From Rhodospirillaceae bacterium (lineage in GTDB: Bacteria; Pseudomonadota; Alphaproteobacteria; Rhodospirillales; JABHCV01): 44,318 nucleotides of DNA. Shown in pieces: positions 1-8,984 of the stretch. Below the pieces are notes generated by a model that had not been told where the DNA came from, ran no database searches, and saw nothing but the letters and a program-made list of their open reading frames with translations. Each line of letters starts with the position of its first letter. Position 1 is the stretch's first letter. Location: assembly GCA_014382375.1 (NCBI GenBank), contig JACNJU010000043.1:1-44318 (forward strand), in the 5' to 3' direction. The position numbers and the translations under genes were made by a program.

Positions 1-36
1 CTTTCTCATACTGACCATAATACCAACTATATGGTG

Positions 37-612
37 TTATCTGGTACAGCCCCTTAATTTTAGCTGTAAGATTCCCGTCCCATCTATTCCGCCATCTCCG
101 CTTCGCCCCGAAACTACGACTGTCGTGAAGCCAGATTCACGAAGGATACGCTGAGTCAGTCGTTCGAAGGCGTCAGGAGTGATTTCAAGCAATATGGTTA
201 TTAAAACTTCTTTCCAGTCATCGCCGTCTATTTCCCCATTTTTCTCAACATCTTGGCCTTTATTATGAGCTGTGGATTTTGATCTACGTCTAACTTTGCT
301 AACAATATTTGGGATATCCTTCTCAGTTAACTTCTCCCCAATGTCAGTAGTAGACCACACGCCTCGATCACTGTTTTCTAAGGCTCCTCCTTTTTTTAAA
401 TATGTCCTCGCCCACGCCAGTCGATATCCAAGCCTAGTTTCGTTACCAGTCACGTGAGGAATTGATTGGGCCTCTTCGGAAAAACCTTCAATTTCAGCGA
501 CTTTAGATAGTATCTCGCTAATATGGGCAGAGCCGCCAAGTTCCTTTATGGCCTTAAGTGTTGGCCACATTAGATCATTATGCTGTGGAATTTCTTCTAT
601 TTTATCGGGCAT
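37..612 (-). pseudogene. Truncated or frameshifted Mrr-like restriction endonuclease
   Basis: The 191-residue product has an N-terminal winged-helix region of the Mrr_N type (about residues 10-100). The beginning of an Mrr-type PD-(D/E)xK nuclease domain follows (about 130-180), ending in the motif GRSGDGGIDGTGIL. Complete Mrr proteins are about 300 residues and continue into a QCKRY-type segment with the catalytic Gln/Lys. Here the frame stops about 10 residues after GIDG, so that half of the active site is missing. A second minus-strand frame is open across this point to the window edge and reads IKGLYQITPYSWYYGQYEK, so a frameshift, a fusion junction or an overlapping gene is possible. The segment is visibly AT-richer than its neighbours, which fits a laterally acquired defence gene. 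Family assignment is fairly secure; the broken state is inferred because the window ends here. Confidence 0.6.
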
Positions 613-678
613 AAACTACCTCAATTAACTATCAAATGAGTGTAACTAAACCTCTGATCTCCTTAACTAACAAGTGAT

Positions 679-1275
679 TTATAAAAAACACGCCTTGACC
701 AACTTCCTGAAGGCTTCGGCGCGGTGGCTGATGGCGTGTTTGGCGGCCGGGTCCATCTCGGCGAAGCTGATCCCCATGCCCTCTGCCACGAACGTTGGAT
801 CGTAGCCGAAACCCTTGTCGCCACGCGGCGGCCAGACCATGGCACCATGGACCTGTCCCTCGAAGCTCTCCATGTGGCCATCGGGCCAGCACAAGGTCAG
901 GGCACAGGCGAAATGAGCGTTTCGATTTTCTTTATTTTCAAGGGCTTGTTCCACTTTTTTCATGGCAACAGTGAAGTCTTTTTGAGGCCCGGCCCAACGC
1001 GCCGAATAAATACCGGGTTCGCCGCCAAGGGCATCAACGGCGAGGCCACTGTCATCGGCCAGTGCGGGCAAATTTGAGGCCAACGCTGCCGCCCGGGCCT
1101 TGATTTCCGCATTGGCGATGAAGGTCAGGCCGTCTTCGACTGGTTCAGGCAGACCCAACTCACCTGCAGAAATGACGTCTGCGCCAAAAGGCGCCAAAAG
1201 ATCGCCGATTTCCCGGACTTTTCCCGGGTTATGGCTGGCGATGACAAGTTTTCCGCCGGTAAATTTTCGCGCCAT
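679..1275 (-). CDS. rdgB: RdgB/Ham1-family dITP/XTP pyrophosphatase
   Basis: This is a house-cleaning nucleotide pyrophosphatase that hydrolyses non-canonical purine triphosphates (dITP, XTP, ITP) to monophosphates, keeping them out of DNA and RNA. The 198-residue length is normal. Visible family motifs are the N-terminal [14 protein letters not shown], the central [21 protein letters not shown] with its metal-binding acidic residues, and the C-terminal GFGYDPTFV and SHRAEA. The start at 1275 is preferred over a longer upstream reading because AAGGAG lies about six bases before it and the protein then begins directly before the first strand. It lies downstream of rph on the same strand, but a 200-bp palindromic repeat separates them, so co-transcription is uncertain. 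Confidence 0.95.
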   Translation of the reverse strand: MARKFTGGKLVIASHNPGKVREIGDLLAPFGADVISAGELGLPEPVEDGLTFIANAEIKARAAALASNLPALADDSGLAVDALGGEPGIYSARWAGPQKDFTVAMKKVEQALENKENRNAHFACALTLCWPDGHMESFEGQVHGAMVWPPRGDKGFGYDPTFVAEGMGISFAEMDPAAKHAISHRAEAFRKLVKACFL

Positions 1276-1305
1276 AGGCGCTCCTTTTCTTTGTAGCCCC
1301 TCATT

Positions 1306-1510
1306 AAGGGTCAAGTCCCTCAGTCGCCGGTCGTTCGCTCCGCTCACTTGGCTGGGTCTCTGGAAGCCAAGTTCTAAATGGATACAGGAACCTGGCCATT
1401 AAAATCTAGGCTGCTGTTGCCAGGCCAGCCTTGATTTCCAGAGGCCGCGCCACCCGAAGGGTGCGAAGCCAAGAGGCCGGAGGCCTCGCCCGGCGCTTAA
1501 GGGCTAATAA
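1306..1510 (+). repeat. Palindromic intergenic repeat, copy 1
   Basis: This copy fills the rph-rdgB gap almost exactly, ending at the rph stop codon. Its first 48 bases (1306-1353) match 44 of 48 bases of the minus strand at 36941-36988 (copy 2). Both ends carry related inverted arms: TCCCTCAGTCGCCGG on the left, and CCGGCGCTTAAGGG read inward on the right. A central hairpin ATGG..CAGG/CCTG.CCAT (about 1378-1399) is also shared in design with copy 2. There is no coding capacity. It is a dispersed non-coding repeat, possibly a MITE or REP-like element; copy number in the genome cannot be seen here. Confidence 0.8.
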
Positions 1511-2221
1511 TTAAAGCGCACCGCGCTGCGCCGCCACCAGCTCATCGACGCCTTTACGGGCCAAATCCATCAATTCACTGAACTGTTCCGGCGAAAAGGG
1601 CTCTTCTTCTGCGGTTCCCTGGATTTCGACGATGCCCTGCCCGGCGGTGAGGACGAAATTGGCGTCGGCCTCCGCCGTGCTGTCTTCGTCGTAATCCAGG
1701 TCCAGAATGGCATCTCCTTTGTACAAACCGCAGGAAATGGCGGCGACCTGGTCGGTCAGCGGTACAGATGCCAGAACACCCAGATTGACCATCCGCTGAA
1801 AAGCCAGATGCAGGGCTACATAAGCGCCGGTGATGGAGGCGGTGCGGGTGCCACCGTCGGCCTGAATGACGTCGCAATCGACAGTGACCTGCATTTCGCC
1901 CATTGCCTGAAGGTCTGTGACAGCGCGTAAAGAACGGCCGATAAGGCGTTGAATTTCCTGTGTTCTGCCGGACTGTTTGCCGCGCGCGGCTTCGCGGCCC
2001 ATGCGCGAGCCGGTGGAGCGCGGCAACATCCCGTATTCGGCGGTCACCCAGCCTTTGCCGGAACCCCGCATCCACGGCGGAACCCGCTCTTCAACACTGG
2101 CCAGACACAACACATGGGTTTCGCCCATCTTGATCAGGCACGAGCCTTCGGCATGTTTGTTGACGCCGGTTTCAATGGAAATGGCGCGGAGTTGATCAGG
2201 CTTACGACCGGAAGGTCTCAT
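1511..2221 (-). CDS. rph: Ribonuclease PH (tRNA 3'-end phosphorolytic exoribonuclease)
   Basis: RNase PH trims the 3' ends of tRNA precursors by phosphorolysis, releasing nucleoside diphosphates, and works as a ring hexamer. The 236-residue protein starts [14 protein letters not shown] and shows the family hallmarks in order: [14 protein letters not shown], the RNA-contact region [14 protein letters not shown] (about residues 67-80), the phosphate-binding stretch [17 protein letters not shown], and [10 protein letters not shown]. The upstream extension of the frame was rejected because this start has AGGAA eight bases upstream and gives the usual length. It diverges from hrcA across 110 bp. 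The order rph then rdgB on one strand, opposite hrcA-grpE, is a familiar alphaproteobacterial arrangement. Confidence 0.96.
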   Translation of the reverse strand: MRPSGRKPDQLRAISIETGVNKHAEGSCLIKMGETHVLCLASVEERVPPWMRGSGKGWVTAEYGMLPRSTGSRMGREAARGKQSGRTQEIQRLIGRSLRAVTDLQAMGEMQVTVDCDVIQADGGTRTASITGAYVALHLAFQRMVNLGVLASVPLTDQVAAISCGLYKGDAILDLDYDEDSTAEADANFVLTAGQGIVEIQGTAEEEPFSPEQFSELMDLARKGVDELVAAQRGAL

Positions 2222-2253
2222 GAATTTCGTTCCTATATTGACTTCATAATGGC

Positions 2254-2267
2254 GCACGCTAACGTGC
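2254..2267. promoter_or_regulatory. Perfect inverted repeat in the rph/hrcA divergent region
   Basis: GCACG-CTAA-CGTGC is a perfect 5-bp-arm inverted repeat 33 bp upstream of the rph start and just upstream of the proposed hrcA -35 box. It does not match the CIRCE operator recognised by HrcA (TTAGCACTC-N9-GAGTGCTAA). It could be a protein site or chance. Confidence 0.25.
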
Positions 2268-2272
2268 CCGCG

Positions 2273-2301
2273 TTGACGGGGCAAGGTCTGGTCACTACAT
2301 T
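2273..2301 (+). promoter_or_regulatory. Candidate sigma-70 promoter for hrcA-grpE
   Basis: TTGACG (2273-2278), a 17-bp spacer and TACATT (2296-2301) form a good housekeeping-type promoter, about 30 bp before the hrcA ATG at 2332. It was found by inspection only. No CIRCE element is present, so simple HrcA autoregulation at this site is not supported. Confidence 0.5.
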
Positions 2302-2331
2302 CCGGGAACATATTGGTAAAAGCTAAAGATC

Positions 2332-3372
2332 ATGATTCCTGAACTGGATGAACGCTCGCGCACTATCTTCAAGCAAATCGTCGACGCCTACGTGACAACC
2401 GGCGAGCCTATTGGCTCGCGCACTCTGTCGCAACGCCTGAACTCATCGCTGTCCCCGGCGACGGTCAGAAATGTCATGGCTGATCTGGAAGATGCCGGTC
2501 TGCTGTTCAGCCCGCATGCCTCGGCCGGACGCTTGCCGACGGACGCCGGTATCAGGCTGTTCGTCAATGGCTTGTTGCAGGTTGGCAATTTAAGCCGCGA
2601 AGAGCGCGAAAGCATTGAGGGCCAGTGCCATGTGGAAGGCACATCGATGGAAGGCTTACTGAAAGAAGCGACGACAGTGCTTTCCGGCCTATCCCATTGC
2701 GCCGGTCTTGTGATGGCACCAAAGACCGACGTGCCCTTAAAGCATATCGAAATTGTCGCACTCAGCCCGGGCCGGGCGCTGGTTGTGCTGGTTACTGAAA
2801 ACGGCATTGTTGAAAATCGCATTATCGAAACCGCCCATGACTTGCCGCCATCGGCGCTGATTGAGGCCAGCAATTTCCTGAGCGCCCGTCTGGTCGGTCG
2901 CACGATCAGCGAGGCCTCAGGTCAGATTATGACGGAACTGGACCAGCACCGGGCCAATCTTGACGATTTGACCAAAAGCGTCGTCGCTTCCGGGCTGGCC
3001 AGTTGGGCCGGTAACGATGAAGGCGGCACCCTTATTGTCAGCGGTCAGGCAAACTTGCTGGAAGATGTGCGCGCCGCCACTGACCTTGAACAGATACGCT
3101 CCCTGTTTGAAGCCCTTGAGACCAAGGAAACAATGCTTAAATTACTGACACTTGCCGATAGTGCCGAAGGAGTGCAAATATTCATCGGATCGGACAATCA
3201 ACTGTTTGGGATGTCCGGCTGTTCGATGATTGTTGGCTCTTACCGCGATGGTCGTGAGCAAGTTGTGGGTGCAATCGGGGTTGTCGGACCGACGCGAATG
3301 AATTATGCCCGCATTATTCCGATGGTCGACTACACTGCCAAGCTTGTCGGGCGGCTTGTTGGTAACCGCTAG
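2332..3372 (+). CDS. hrcA: Heat-inducible transcription repressor HrcA
   Basis: HrcA is a dimeric repressor that binds CIRCE operators in front of groESL (and, in some bacteria, dnaK) and is helped to fold by GroEL, linking chaperone supply to repression. The 346-residue length is normal. The N-terminal winged helix (about residues 5-80) contains GEPIGSRTLSQRL and LSPATVRNVMADLEDAGLL followed by HASAGRLPTDAGIRLFV, the classic HrcA signature. The C-terminal part has the family segment FIGSDNQLFGMSGCSMIVGSY-like, read here from about residue 283. It is followed 33 bp later by grpE, so the two are likely one transcript. No CIRCE sequence is found anywhere between rph and dnaK; its targets are therefore probably elsewhere. 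Confidence 0.95.
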   Translation: MIPELDERSRTIFKQIVDAYVTTGEPIGSRTLSQRLNSSLSPATVRNVMADLEDAGLLFSPHASAGRLPTDAGIRLFVNGLLQVGNLSREERESIEGQCHVEGTSMEGLLKEATTVLSGLSHCAGLVMAPKTDVPLKHIEIVALSPGRALVVLVTENGIVENRIIETAHDLPPSALIEASNFLSARLVGRTISEASGQIMTELDQHRANLDDLTKSVVASGLASWAGNDEGGTLIVSGQANLLEDVRAATDLEQIRSLFEALETKETMLKLLTLADSAEGVQIFIGSDNQLFGMSGCSMIVGSYRDGREQVVGAIGVVGPTRMNYARIIPMVDYTAKLVGRLVGNR

Positions 3373-3405
3373 TTTTAAAAAGAGTGTAAGAGAGTTAAAG
3401 CCACC

Positions 3406-4212
3406 ATGTTCCCAGGTACAGATAAAGACAGCGAACAAGATATTGAAAACGAAATTGCCGACGAGACGCCGGATATGAAAATGAACGACGGCGAGGGCGA
3501 TGGCGCTGTCGCCGCGACTGAAGGCGGGGACGATGATCCGCTTTTCGGGCCAGACGCTTCGGATGAAGAACTTGAGCTTCTCGACGGCGGAGAACCCGAA
3601 GGTGATTTAAGCGTCCTGGAAGCTGAGTTGGCCGAGGTCAAGGATCAGTTGCTGCGAGCCGTCGCCGAAACTGAAAATGTCCGCAGGCGTGCCCAGCGCG
3701 AAAAGGAAGACGCCGGAAAATACGGTATCGCCTCCTTCGCCCGCGAGATGCTTTCGGTCTCCGATAACCTTGTCCGGGCTCTCGACAGCGAACGCGCCGA
3801 CGAGGAAAAGAAGGCCAACGCCGATTTGAGCACCGAAGAACTGCTCGAACGCTTTAGTAATTTTATTGAAGGCGTGCAGATGACCGAAGCCGCCCTGCAA
3901 AAAACGTTCGAGCGCATTGGCATTAAAAAACTCGATGCCGTTGGCCAGCCCTTTGATCCTAAATTGCATCACGCGATGTTTGAAGTGGAAGACCCAAGTC
4001 AGGCGTCAGGCACTGTCTTGCAGGTGATCGAAGCGGGCTATGTCCTGCAGGACCGTCTGCTGCGGGAAGCCAAGGTCGGTGTTTCCAAAGGCGGCCCCAA
4101 GGCCGAGGCCAATGCCTCCGATCATGAAACAGGCCCCCTTGAAGCCGAAGGTGCCGCTAACGCTTATGAACAGCCGGTTGAGACCGGGTCAAAAGTCGAT
4201 AAAGAGCTATAA
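3406..4212 (+). CDS. grpE: Nucleotide exchange factor GrpE
   Basis: GrpE is the homodimeric ADP/ATP exchange factor for DnaK. At 268 residues it is longer than the usual 190-210. The extra length is a very acidic N-terminal tail of about 65 residues (rich in D, E and G) and a C-terminal tail of about 45 residues after the beta domain. The core contains the long coiled-coil helix beginning ELAEVKDQLLRAVAETENVR and the GrpE signature around MFEVEDPSQASGTVLQVIE and GYVLQDRLLREAKVGVSKG. It lies between hrcA and dnaK, its partner, which has a similarly acidic C-terminus. Function is certain; the role of the long acidic tail is not known. Confidence 0.95.
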   Translation: MFPGTDKDSEQDIENEIADETPDMKMNDGEGDGAVAATEGGDDDPLFGPDASDEELELLDGGEPEGDLSVLEAELAEVKDQLLRAVAETENVRRRAQREKEDAGKYGIASFAREMLSVSDNLVRALDSERADEEKKANADLSTEELLERFSNFIEGVQMTEAALQKTFERIGIKKLDAVGQPFDPKLHHAMFEVEDPSQASGTVLQVIEAGYVLQDRLLREAKVGVSKGGPKAEANASDHETGPLEAEGAANAYEQPVETGSKVDKEL

Positions 4213-4234
4213 AGGGAAAAAAGCATCGACAAGG

Positions 4235-4263
4235 TTGCGTCGCTTGGCTGTGCACCATATATA
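4235..4263 (+). promoter_or_regulatory. Candidate promoter for dnaK-dnaJ (sigma-70 or alphaproteobacterial RpoH type)
   Basis: TTGCGT (4235-4240), a 17-bp spacer and TATATA (4258-4263) sit 137 bp before the dnaK ATG. The same stretch also reads TTG..-CACCATAT, which resembles the heat-shock promoters described for some alphaproteobacteria, so the sigma factor cannot be decided by eye. The 187-bp grpE-dnaK gap supports a separate dnaK promoter. Confidence 0.4.
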
Positions 4264-4399
4264 ACGCCCGGAAGCTGCTTTGTTTCGTTAGTCGGAAAAG
4301 CAATTTCCAGGAACATAATTTTGACAAGGGGATTTTCCGCCGGCAAGCGCCCTGATGGGGCTGACTAGGAAATTCTGCCGTAAAGTAAAAGGATAGAAC

Positions 4400-6373
4400 A
4401 TGAGCAAGGTTATCGGAATCGACCTTGGCACCACCAATTCCTGTATCGCCCTGATGGACGGGAAGGAAGCCAAAGTTATTGAAAACGCCGAGGGCGTTCG
4501 CACAACACCGTCAATTGTCGCCTTTACCGATGGTGGCGAGCGGCTTGTCGGCCAGCCAGCCAAGCGCCAGGCGGTGACAAACCCCGAAAACACACTGTTC
4601 GCGATCAAGCGTCTGATCGGTCGCCGTTTCGACGATCCGCTGACAGAAAAGGACAAGGGCCTGGTTTCTTATTCAATTGTTGCTGGCGACAGTGGCGATG
4701 CGTGGGTCGAGGCCGGTGGCAAAAAATACAGCCCCAGCCAGGTTAGCGCCTTCATCCTGCAAAAAATGAAAGAAACGGCGGAAAACTTCCTTGGCGAAGA
4801 GGTCACCCAGGCGGTGATTACGGTTCCTGCTTATTTTAATGACAGCCAACGCCAGGCAACCAAGGACGCGGGCAAGATCGCCGGCCTTGAAGTGTTGCGC
4901 ATTATCAACGAGCCAACTGCGGCGGCGCTGGCTTACGGTTTGGACAAGAAAGAAACCGGCACCATTGTTGTTTACGACCTTGGCGGCGGCACCTTCGATG
5001 TATCGGTCCTGGAAATCGGCGACGGCGTGTTCGAGGTTAAATCGACCAACGGCGACACCTTCCTGGGCGGCGAGGATTTTGACGCCCGCATCGTTGAATA
5101 TCTTGCCGACGAATTCAAAAAAGACAGCGGCATCGACCTGCGTGAAGACAAGCTGGCCCTGCAACGCCTGAAAGAAGAAGGCGAGAAGGCGAAGATCGAA
5201 CTGTCCAGCGCCATGCAGACGGAAATCAACCTGCCGTTCATCACCGCTGACGCATCCGGGCCGAAGCACCTGAACATCAAGCTGACCCGTGCCAAGCTGG
5301 AAGCCCTGGTTGATGATTTGATTGTCCGCACCATCGAGCCCTGCAAGAAAGCACTTAAAGACGCAGGTTTGACGGCCGGTGATATCGACGAGGTGATCCT
5401 TGTGGGCGGCATGACCCGTATGCCCAAGGTCATCGAGATGGTGAAAGAATTCTTCGGTCGCGAACCCCACAAAGGGGTCAACCCCGATGAAGTCGTCGCC
5501 ATTGGCGCTGCCATTCAGGGCGGTGTCCTGCAAGGTGATGTCAAGGATGTGCTGCTGCTCGACGTAACGCCGCTGTCTTTGGGTATTGAAACCCTGGGCG
5601 GCGTGTTTACCCGCTTGATTGATCGCAACACAACAATCCCGACCCGTAAAAGCCAGGTCTTCTCGACCGCCGAAGACAGTCAGACTGCGGTTACCATCCG
5701 CGTCTTCCAGGGCGAGCGTGAAATGGCTGCCGATAACAAGATACTGGGTCAGTTTGATCTGGTTGGCATTCCACCATCGGCACGCGGTATTCCGCAAATC
5801 GAAGTGACCTTCGACATCGACGCCAATGGCATTGTCAATGTGTCGGCAAAAGACAAGGCCACGGGCAAGGAACAACAGATCAAGATCCAGGCCTCCGGTG
5901 GTTTGACGGACGAAGATATCGAAGGCATGGTCAAGGACGCCGAGTCCCATGCGGACGAGGACAAGAAACGCCGCGATGTTGTTGACGCCCGTAACCATGC
6001 AGATGGTCTTGTTCATTCAACCGAAAAGAATTTGAAGGAATACGGCGACAAGATCGACGCAGGCGACAAAACGGCTATCGAAGCAGGCATTCAGGAACTC
6101 AAAGACCTGCTCGCCAGTGACGATCCGGACGCTGAAGCAATCAAGGCGAAGACTGACACCTTGAGCGAGCAGGCGATGAAGCTTGGCGAGGCCATGTACA
6201 AGGAAAGCCAGGCCGAAGCTGAAGCCGGTGATGGCGCATCTGGTGAAGCGGATTCTGATGATAGTGGTTCTGATGACGGCAATGTCGTCGACGCTGAATT
6301 TGAGGAAGTCGATGCAGAAGCTGACACCGGGAAAGACAAGCCTGAAGCAGATGAAGAAAAAAAGAACGGTTAA
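4400..6373 (+). CDS. dnaK: Molecular chaperone DnaK (Hsp70)
   Basis: This ATP-dependent Hsp70 chaperone binds exposed hydrophobic peptides, with cycles driven by DnaJ and GrpE. In 657 residues the nucleotide-binding domain (about 1-385) shows [58 protein letters not shown] and [10 protein letters not shown]. The interdomain linker is [16 protein letters not shown]. The substrate domain and helical lid follow. The C-terminal tail is long and very acidic and contains [12 protein letters not shown], the usual bacterial Hsp70 end, followed by about 20 further charged residues. AAAGGA lies about six bases before the ATG. It is followed by dnaJ, the normal co-chaperone partner. Confidence 0.98.
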   Translation: MSKVIGIDLGTTNSCIALMDGKEAKVIENAEGVRTTPSIVAFTDGGERLVGQPAKRQAVTNPENTLFAIKRLIGRRFDDPLTEKDKGLVSYSIVAGDSGDAWVEAGGKKYSPSQVSAFILQKMKETAENFLGEEVTQAVITVPAYFNDSQRQATKDAGKIAGLEVLRIINEPTAAALAYGLDKKETGTIVVYDLGGGTFDVSVLEIGDGVFEVKSTNGDTFLGGEDFDARIVEYLADEFKKDSGIDLREDKLALQRLKEEGEKAKIELSSAMQTEINLPFITADASGPKHLNIKLTRAKLEALVDDLIVRTIEPCKKALKDAGLTAGDIDEVILVGGMTRMPKVIEMVKEFFGREPHKGVNPDEVVAIGAAIQGGVLQGDVKDVLLLDVTPLSLGIETLGGVFTRLIDRNTTIPTRKSQVFSTAEDSQTAVTIRVFQGEREMAADNKILGQFDLVGIPPSARGIPQIEVTFDIDANGIVNVSAKDKATGKEQQIKIQASGGLTDEDIEGMVKDAESHADEDKKRRDVVDARNHADGLVHSTEKNLKEYGDKIDAGDKTAIEAGIQELKDLLASDDPDAEAIKAKTDTLSEQAMKLGEAMYKESQAEAEAGDGASGEADSDDSGSDDGNVVDAEFEEVDAEADTGKDKPEADEEKKNG

Positions 6374-6489
6374 AACCCGTTCACTGAAACTGATAACAAG
6401 CCACCCCGGCGGGTCTAATTGACGCGTCGGGGCGGTTGTGCATTAAGGCCGGGTCGCCTATCCGTCTTTTTATGATAGTGGGGACTAGC

Positions 6490-7635
6490 ATGTCCAAGGA
6501 AGATTTCTATACGCTCCTGGGGGTTGCGCGGGACGCGGACACGGATAAGATCAAGAAGGCCTATCGCAAGCTGGCCATGAAGTATCATCCTGACCGAAAT
6601 CCGGGCGACGAGGAAGCAGAACGCAAGTTCAAGGAAGTCAACGAGGCCTATGAGGTCTTGAAGGACGATGAAAAGCGCGCCGCCTTTGACCGTTTCGGCC
6701 ATGCTGCTTTCGAGCAGGGCGGCCCCGGTGGCGGCGGTGGCTTTAGTGGTGGCGGCGGTTTCGGTGGTTTCGCCGATATCTTCGATGAAATGTTTGGTGA
6801 CTTTGGCGGCGGCGGTGGTGGCGGTGGTGGCCCCAGGGGCGGCGGTCGCGGTTCTGACCTGCGCTACAATATGGAAATTACCCTGGAAGAAGCCTTCGAA
6901 GGAAAGAAGAGCAATATCAGGGTGCCCACATCGGTTACCTGTGACAATTGTACCGGTTCGGGCGCAGCGGGTGGGGCGGCCCCCGTTACATGCTCGACCT
7001 GCGGCGGCCATGGACGTGTTCGCACCCAGCAAGGATTCTTTACGGTCGAGCGCACCTGCCCGTCCTGTCAGGGCACCGGCCAGGTGATCAAGGAACCGTG
7101 CACATCATGTGGCGGTCAGGGCCGGGTGCATAAGGAAAAAACCCTGTCGGTAACCATTCCTGCCGGGGTTGAGGACGGCACCCGCATTCGCCTTGGCGAT
7201 GAGGGCGAGGCCGGTTTGCGCGGCGCTCCGGCTGGTGATCTGTATATTTTTCTTTCTGTCAGTCCGCACCGCATGTTCAGGCGCGACGGCGCCAACATTC
7301 ACTGCCGGGCGCCCATCCCCATGACCACCGCAGCCCTCGGTGGCTCCATCGAAGTGCCGACAGTTGAAGGCAAATTGACCCGCATCTCCATTCCGGCCGG
7401 CGCCCAGTCAGGTCAGCAGTTTCGCCTCAAGGGCAAGGGTATGCATATTCTGCGCTCCAACGCGCGCGGCGACATGTTCGTGCAGGTCGCCGTGGAGACG
7501 CCAGTCTCGCTCAACGCCAGACAAAAAGAATTGCTCAAGGATTTCGAGGAAGAAAGCGACCATCAACAACACAGTCCCGAATCCCACGGTTTCTTTGACA
7601 AGGTCAAGGAACTTTGGGAGGATTTGAAAGAATAG
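6490..7635 (+). CDS. dnaJ: Co-chaperone DnaJ (Hsp40)
   Basis: DnaJ delivers substrates to DnaK and stimulates its ATPase. The 381-residue type I DnaJ has the J domain (residues 1-70) with the essential HPD in [10 protein letters not shown], then a glycine-rich G/F linker with long runs of Gly (about 75-120). The zinc-binding domain follows with four CxxCxGxG repeats ([32 protein letters not shown]), and then the two C-terminal beta domains. The start [11 protein letters not shown] was chosen because it is the standard DnaJ beginning; an in-frame upstream extension of 18 residues has no family counterpart. It lies 116 bp after dnaK and 11 bp before dapB. Confidence 0.97.
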   Translation: MSKEDFYTLLGVARDADTDKIKKAYRKLAMKYHPDRNPGDEEAERKFKEVNEAYEVLKDDEKRAAFDRFGHAAFEQGGPGGGGGFSGGGGFGGFADIFDEMFGDFGGGGGGGGGPRGGGRGSDLRYNMEITLEEAFEGKKSNIRVPTSVTCDNCTGSGAAGGAAPVTCSTCGGHGRVRTQQGFFTVERTCPSCQGTGQVIKEPCTSCGGQGRVHKEKTLSVTIPAGVEDGTRIRLGDEGEAGLRGAPAGDLYIFLSVSPHRMFRRDGANIHCRAPIPMTTAALGGSIEVPTVEGKLTRISIPAGAQSGQQFRLKGKGMHILRSNARGDMFVQVAVETPVSLNARQKELLKDFEEESDHQQHSPESHGFFDKVKELWEDLKE

Positions 7636-7646
7636 GGAGTGTAAGC

Positions 7647-8444
7647 ATGAAAATCGGAATTGTCGGATGTGCCGGACGCATGGGTCGGATGTTGGTGGCT
7701 GAAACGCTGACCACGGATGGTTGTGCCTTGATCGGTGGCACGGAACATGCCGAAAGCCCGTTTTTGGGTGCTGACCTGGCAGCTTTGGCCGGTATCGATA
7801 ATGCCGGCTTACATGTCGGCAGTGACACAAACGCGCTTTTTGCCGAAGCCGATGTGGTTATTGACTTCACCTTGCCGCAAGCAACCATCGACCACGCCGA
7901 CGCGGCGGCCAAAAGCGGCACGGCACTGGTTCTGGGCACCACCGGGCTTGGCGTCGCCGAGCAGATGGCTGTCGAGAGGGCGGCTGAAAGTGTCACCGTT
8001 GTTCAGGCCGCTAATTATTCTGTCGGCGTAAATCTGTTGATGGCGCTGACGAAGCAAATGGCCGGGCTTCTTGATAACGACTACGACATCGAAATCGTTG
8101 AAATGCATCATCGCCACAAAGTCGACGCCCCCTCGGGTACGGCACTGGCCTTGGGTCAGGCGGCTGCTGACGGCCGCGGCGTTGATTTGCAAGGTGTGTC
8201 CGAACGGGTCCGCGATGGCCATACCGGAGAGCGAACACCAGGTGACATCGGCTTTGCCACGTTGCGTGGCGGCGATGTGGTCGGCGAGCATTCGGTTATT
8301 TTCGCAGCCGATGGTGAACGCATTGAGTTGACCCACAAGGCTTCGAGCAGGGCCTTGTTTGCGCGTGGTGCCGTTCGCTCGGCGCTGTGGTGTGAGGGCA
8401 AGCCTGCGGGCCTCTATTCCATGGCCGACGTGCTCGGCCTTTAA
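7647..8444 (+). CDS. dapB: 4-hydroxy-tetrahydrodipicolinate reductase
   Basis: DapB reduces hydroxy-tetrahydrodipicolinate with NAD(P)H on the diaminopimelate/lysine pathway, feeding peptidoglycan as well as lysine. The 265-residue protein has the Rossmann motif KIGIVGCAGRMGRML at the N-terminus, VIDFTLPQATIDHADAAA and GTTGL of the cofactor site. The catalytic signature EMHHRHKVDAPSGTAL contains the conserved His and Lys. Start choice: MKIGIV with GGGAG eight bases upstream; the longer in-frame reading starts inside dnaJ. The dnaJ-dapB adjacency, with an 11-bp gap, suggests read-through from the chaperone operon. Its stop overlaps the convergent DUF2244 gene by 4 bp. Confidence 0.97.
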   Translation: MKIGIVGCAGRMGRMLVAETLTTDGCALIGGTEHAESPFLGADLAALAGIDNAGLHVGSDTNALFAEADVVIDFTLPQATIDHADAAAKSGTALVLGTTGLGVAEQMAVERAAESVTVVQAANYSVGVNLLMALTKQMAGLLDNDYDIEIVEMHHRHKVDAPSGTALALGQAAADGRGVDLQGVSERVRDGHTGERTPGDIGFATLRGGDVVGEHSVIFAADGERIELTHKASSRALFARGAVRSALWCEGKPAGLYSMADVLGL

Positions 8445-8929
8445 GGATTTTTCGGGGCGCTCTTTTTTAAGGAAGCCAGCGCCTCGTTCAGTTGCCTGGC
8501 AATGTCGTCACACTCATTGGCGGTCAGCAGCGCACCGACGATTATACGCTCCCCGTGCGACGAGATTTCAATATGGCCGTAACGCCGGTCAGCGGAGTCA
8601 GAAACAACACGCACCCAGTAAGGATCAAAAGATTTTTCGGCGTGGAAACGACCGGGCCCCTTTACATGCAGGGTGCCTGTTTTCAAGGTTATGGTCTCAA
8701 TGCGGTTGCCAGTTTTGATGAACATCCGGATAATGCCAAGGATCAGAAAGAACTCGGCCCCGTAAAAAACCGACAGCGGCCAAACCCCGAAATAAGCAGC
8801 ACCTCCACCGATCACCGACCAGAAAAAGCCAAGCACCAGCAGCACGATAAAACCGGCACCGGGCTCCGAGCTGCGCCGGGGCTTTAAGATGGCCTGATAC
8901 AAGATATCGTCTGCGGGGGTATCGTCCAT
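8441..8929 (-). CDS. DUF2244 family membrane protein
   Basis: This is a 162-residue protein with two adjacent hydrophobic segments near the N-terminus (about residues 27-47 and 50-68), followed by a soluble, strand-rich domain. That domain includes HVKGPGRFHAEKSFDPYWVRV and ISSHGERIIVGALLTANE (in part). This pattern matches the DUF2244 family of alphaproteobacterial integral membrane proteins, which are often encoded beside nth, as here. Function is not known. It converges on dapB with a 4-bp overlap and diverges from nth across 55 bp. No clear ribosome binding site precedes the ATG, so the exact start is less sure than the frame. Confidence 0.8.
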   Translation of the reverse strand: MDDTPADDILYQAILKPRRSSEPGAGFIVLLVLGFFWSVIGGGAAYFGVWPLSVFYGAEFFLILGIIRMFIKTGNRIETITLKTGTLHVKGPGRFHAEKSFDPYWVRVVSDSADRRYGHIEISSHGERIIVGALLTANECDDIARQLNEALASLKKSAPKNP

Positions 8930-8984
8930 GATTTAAAAATAAGCGTTTCACCCTGGGGATTGCCACGTTAAATTCAAAATTGAC

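Noticed and set aside
4673-6016. 447-residue open frame on the strand opposite dnaK
   Set aside because: It lies wholly inside dnaK, mirrors its codon pattern and has no recognisable domain; long antisense frames are common opposite GC-biased Hsp70 genes.
6390-6440. GC-rich imperfect stem between dnaK and dnaJ (ACCCCGGCG..CGTCGGGGC)
   Set aside because: No T-run follows and the pairing is imperfect; it could be a weak attenuator, but I cannot support a terminator call.
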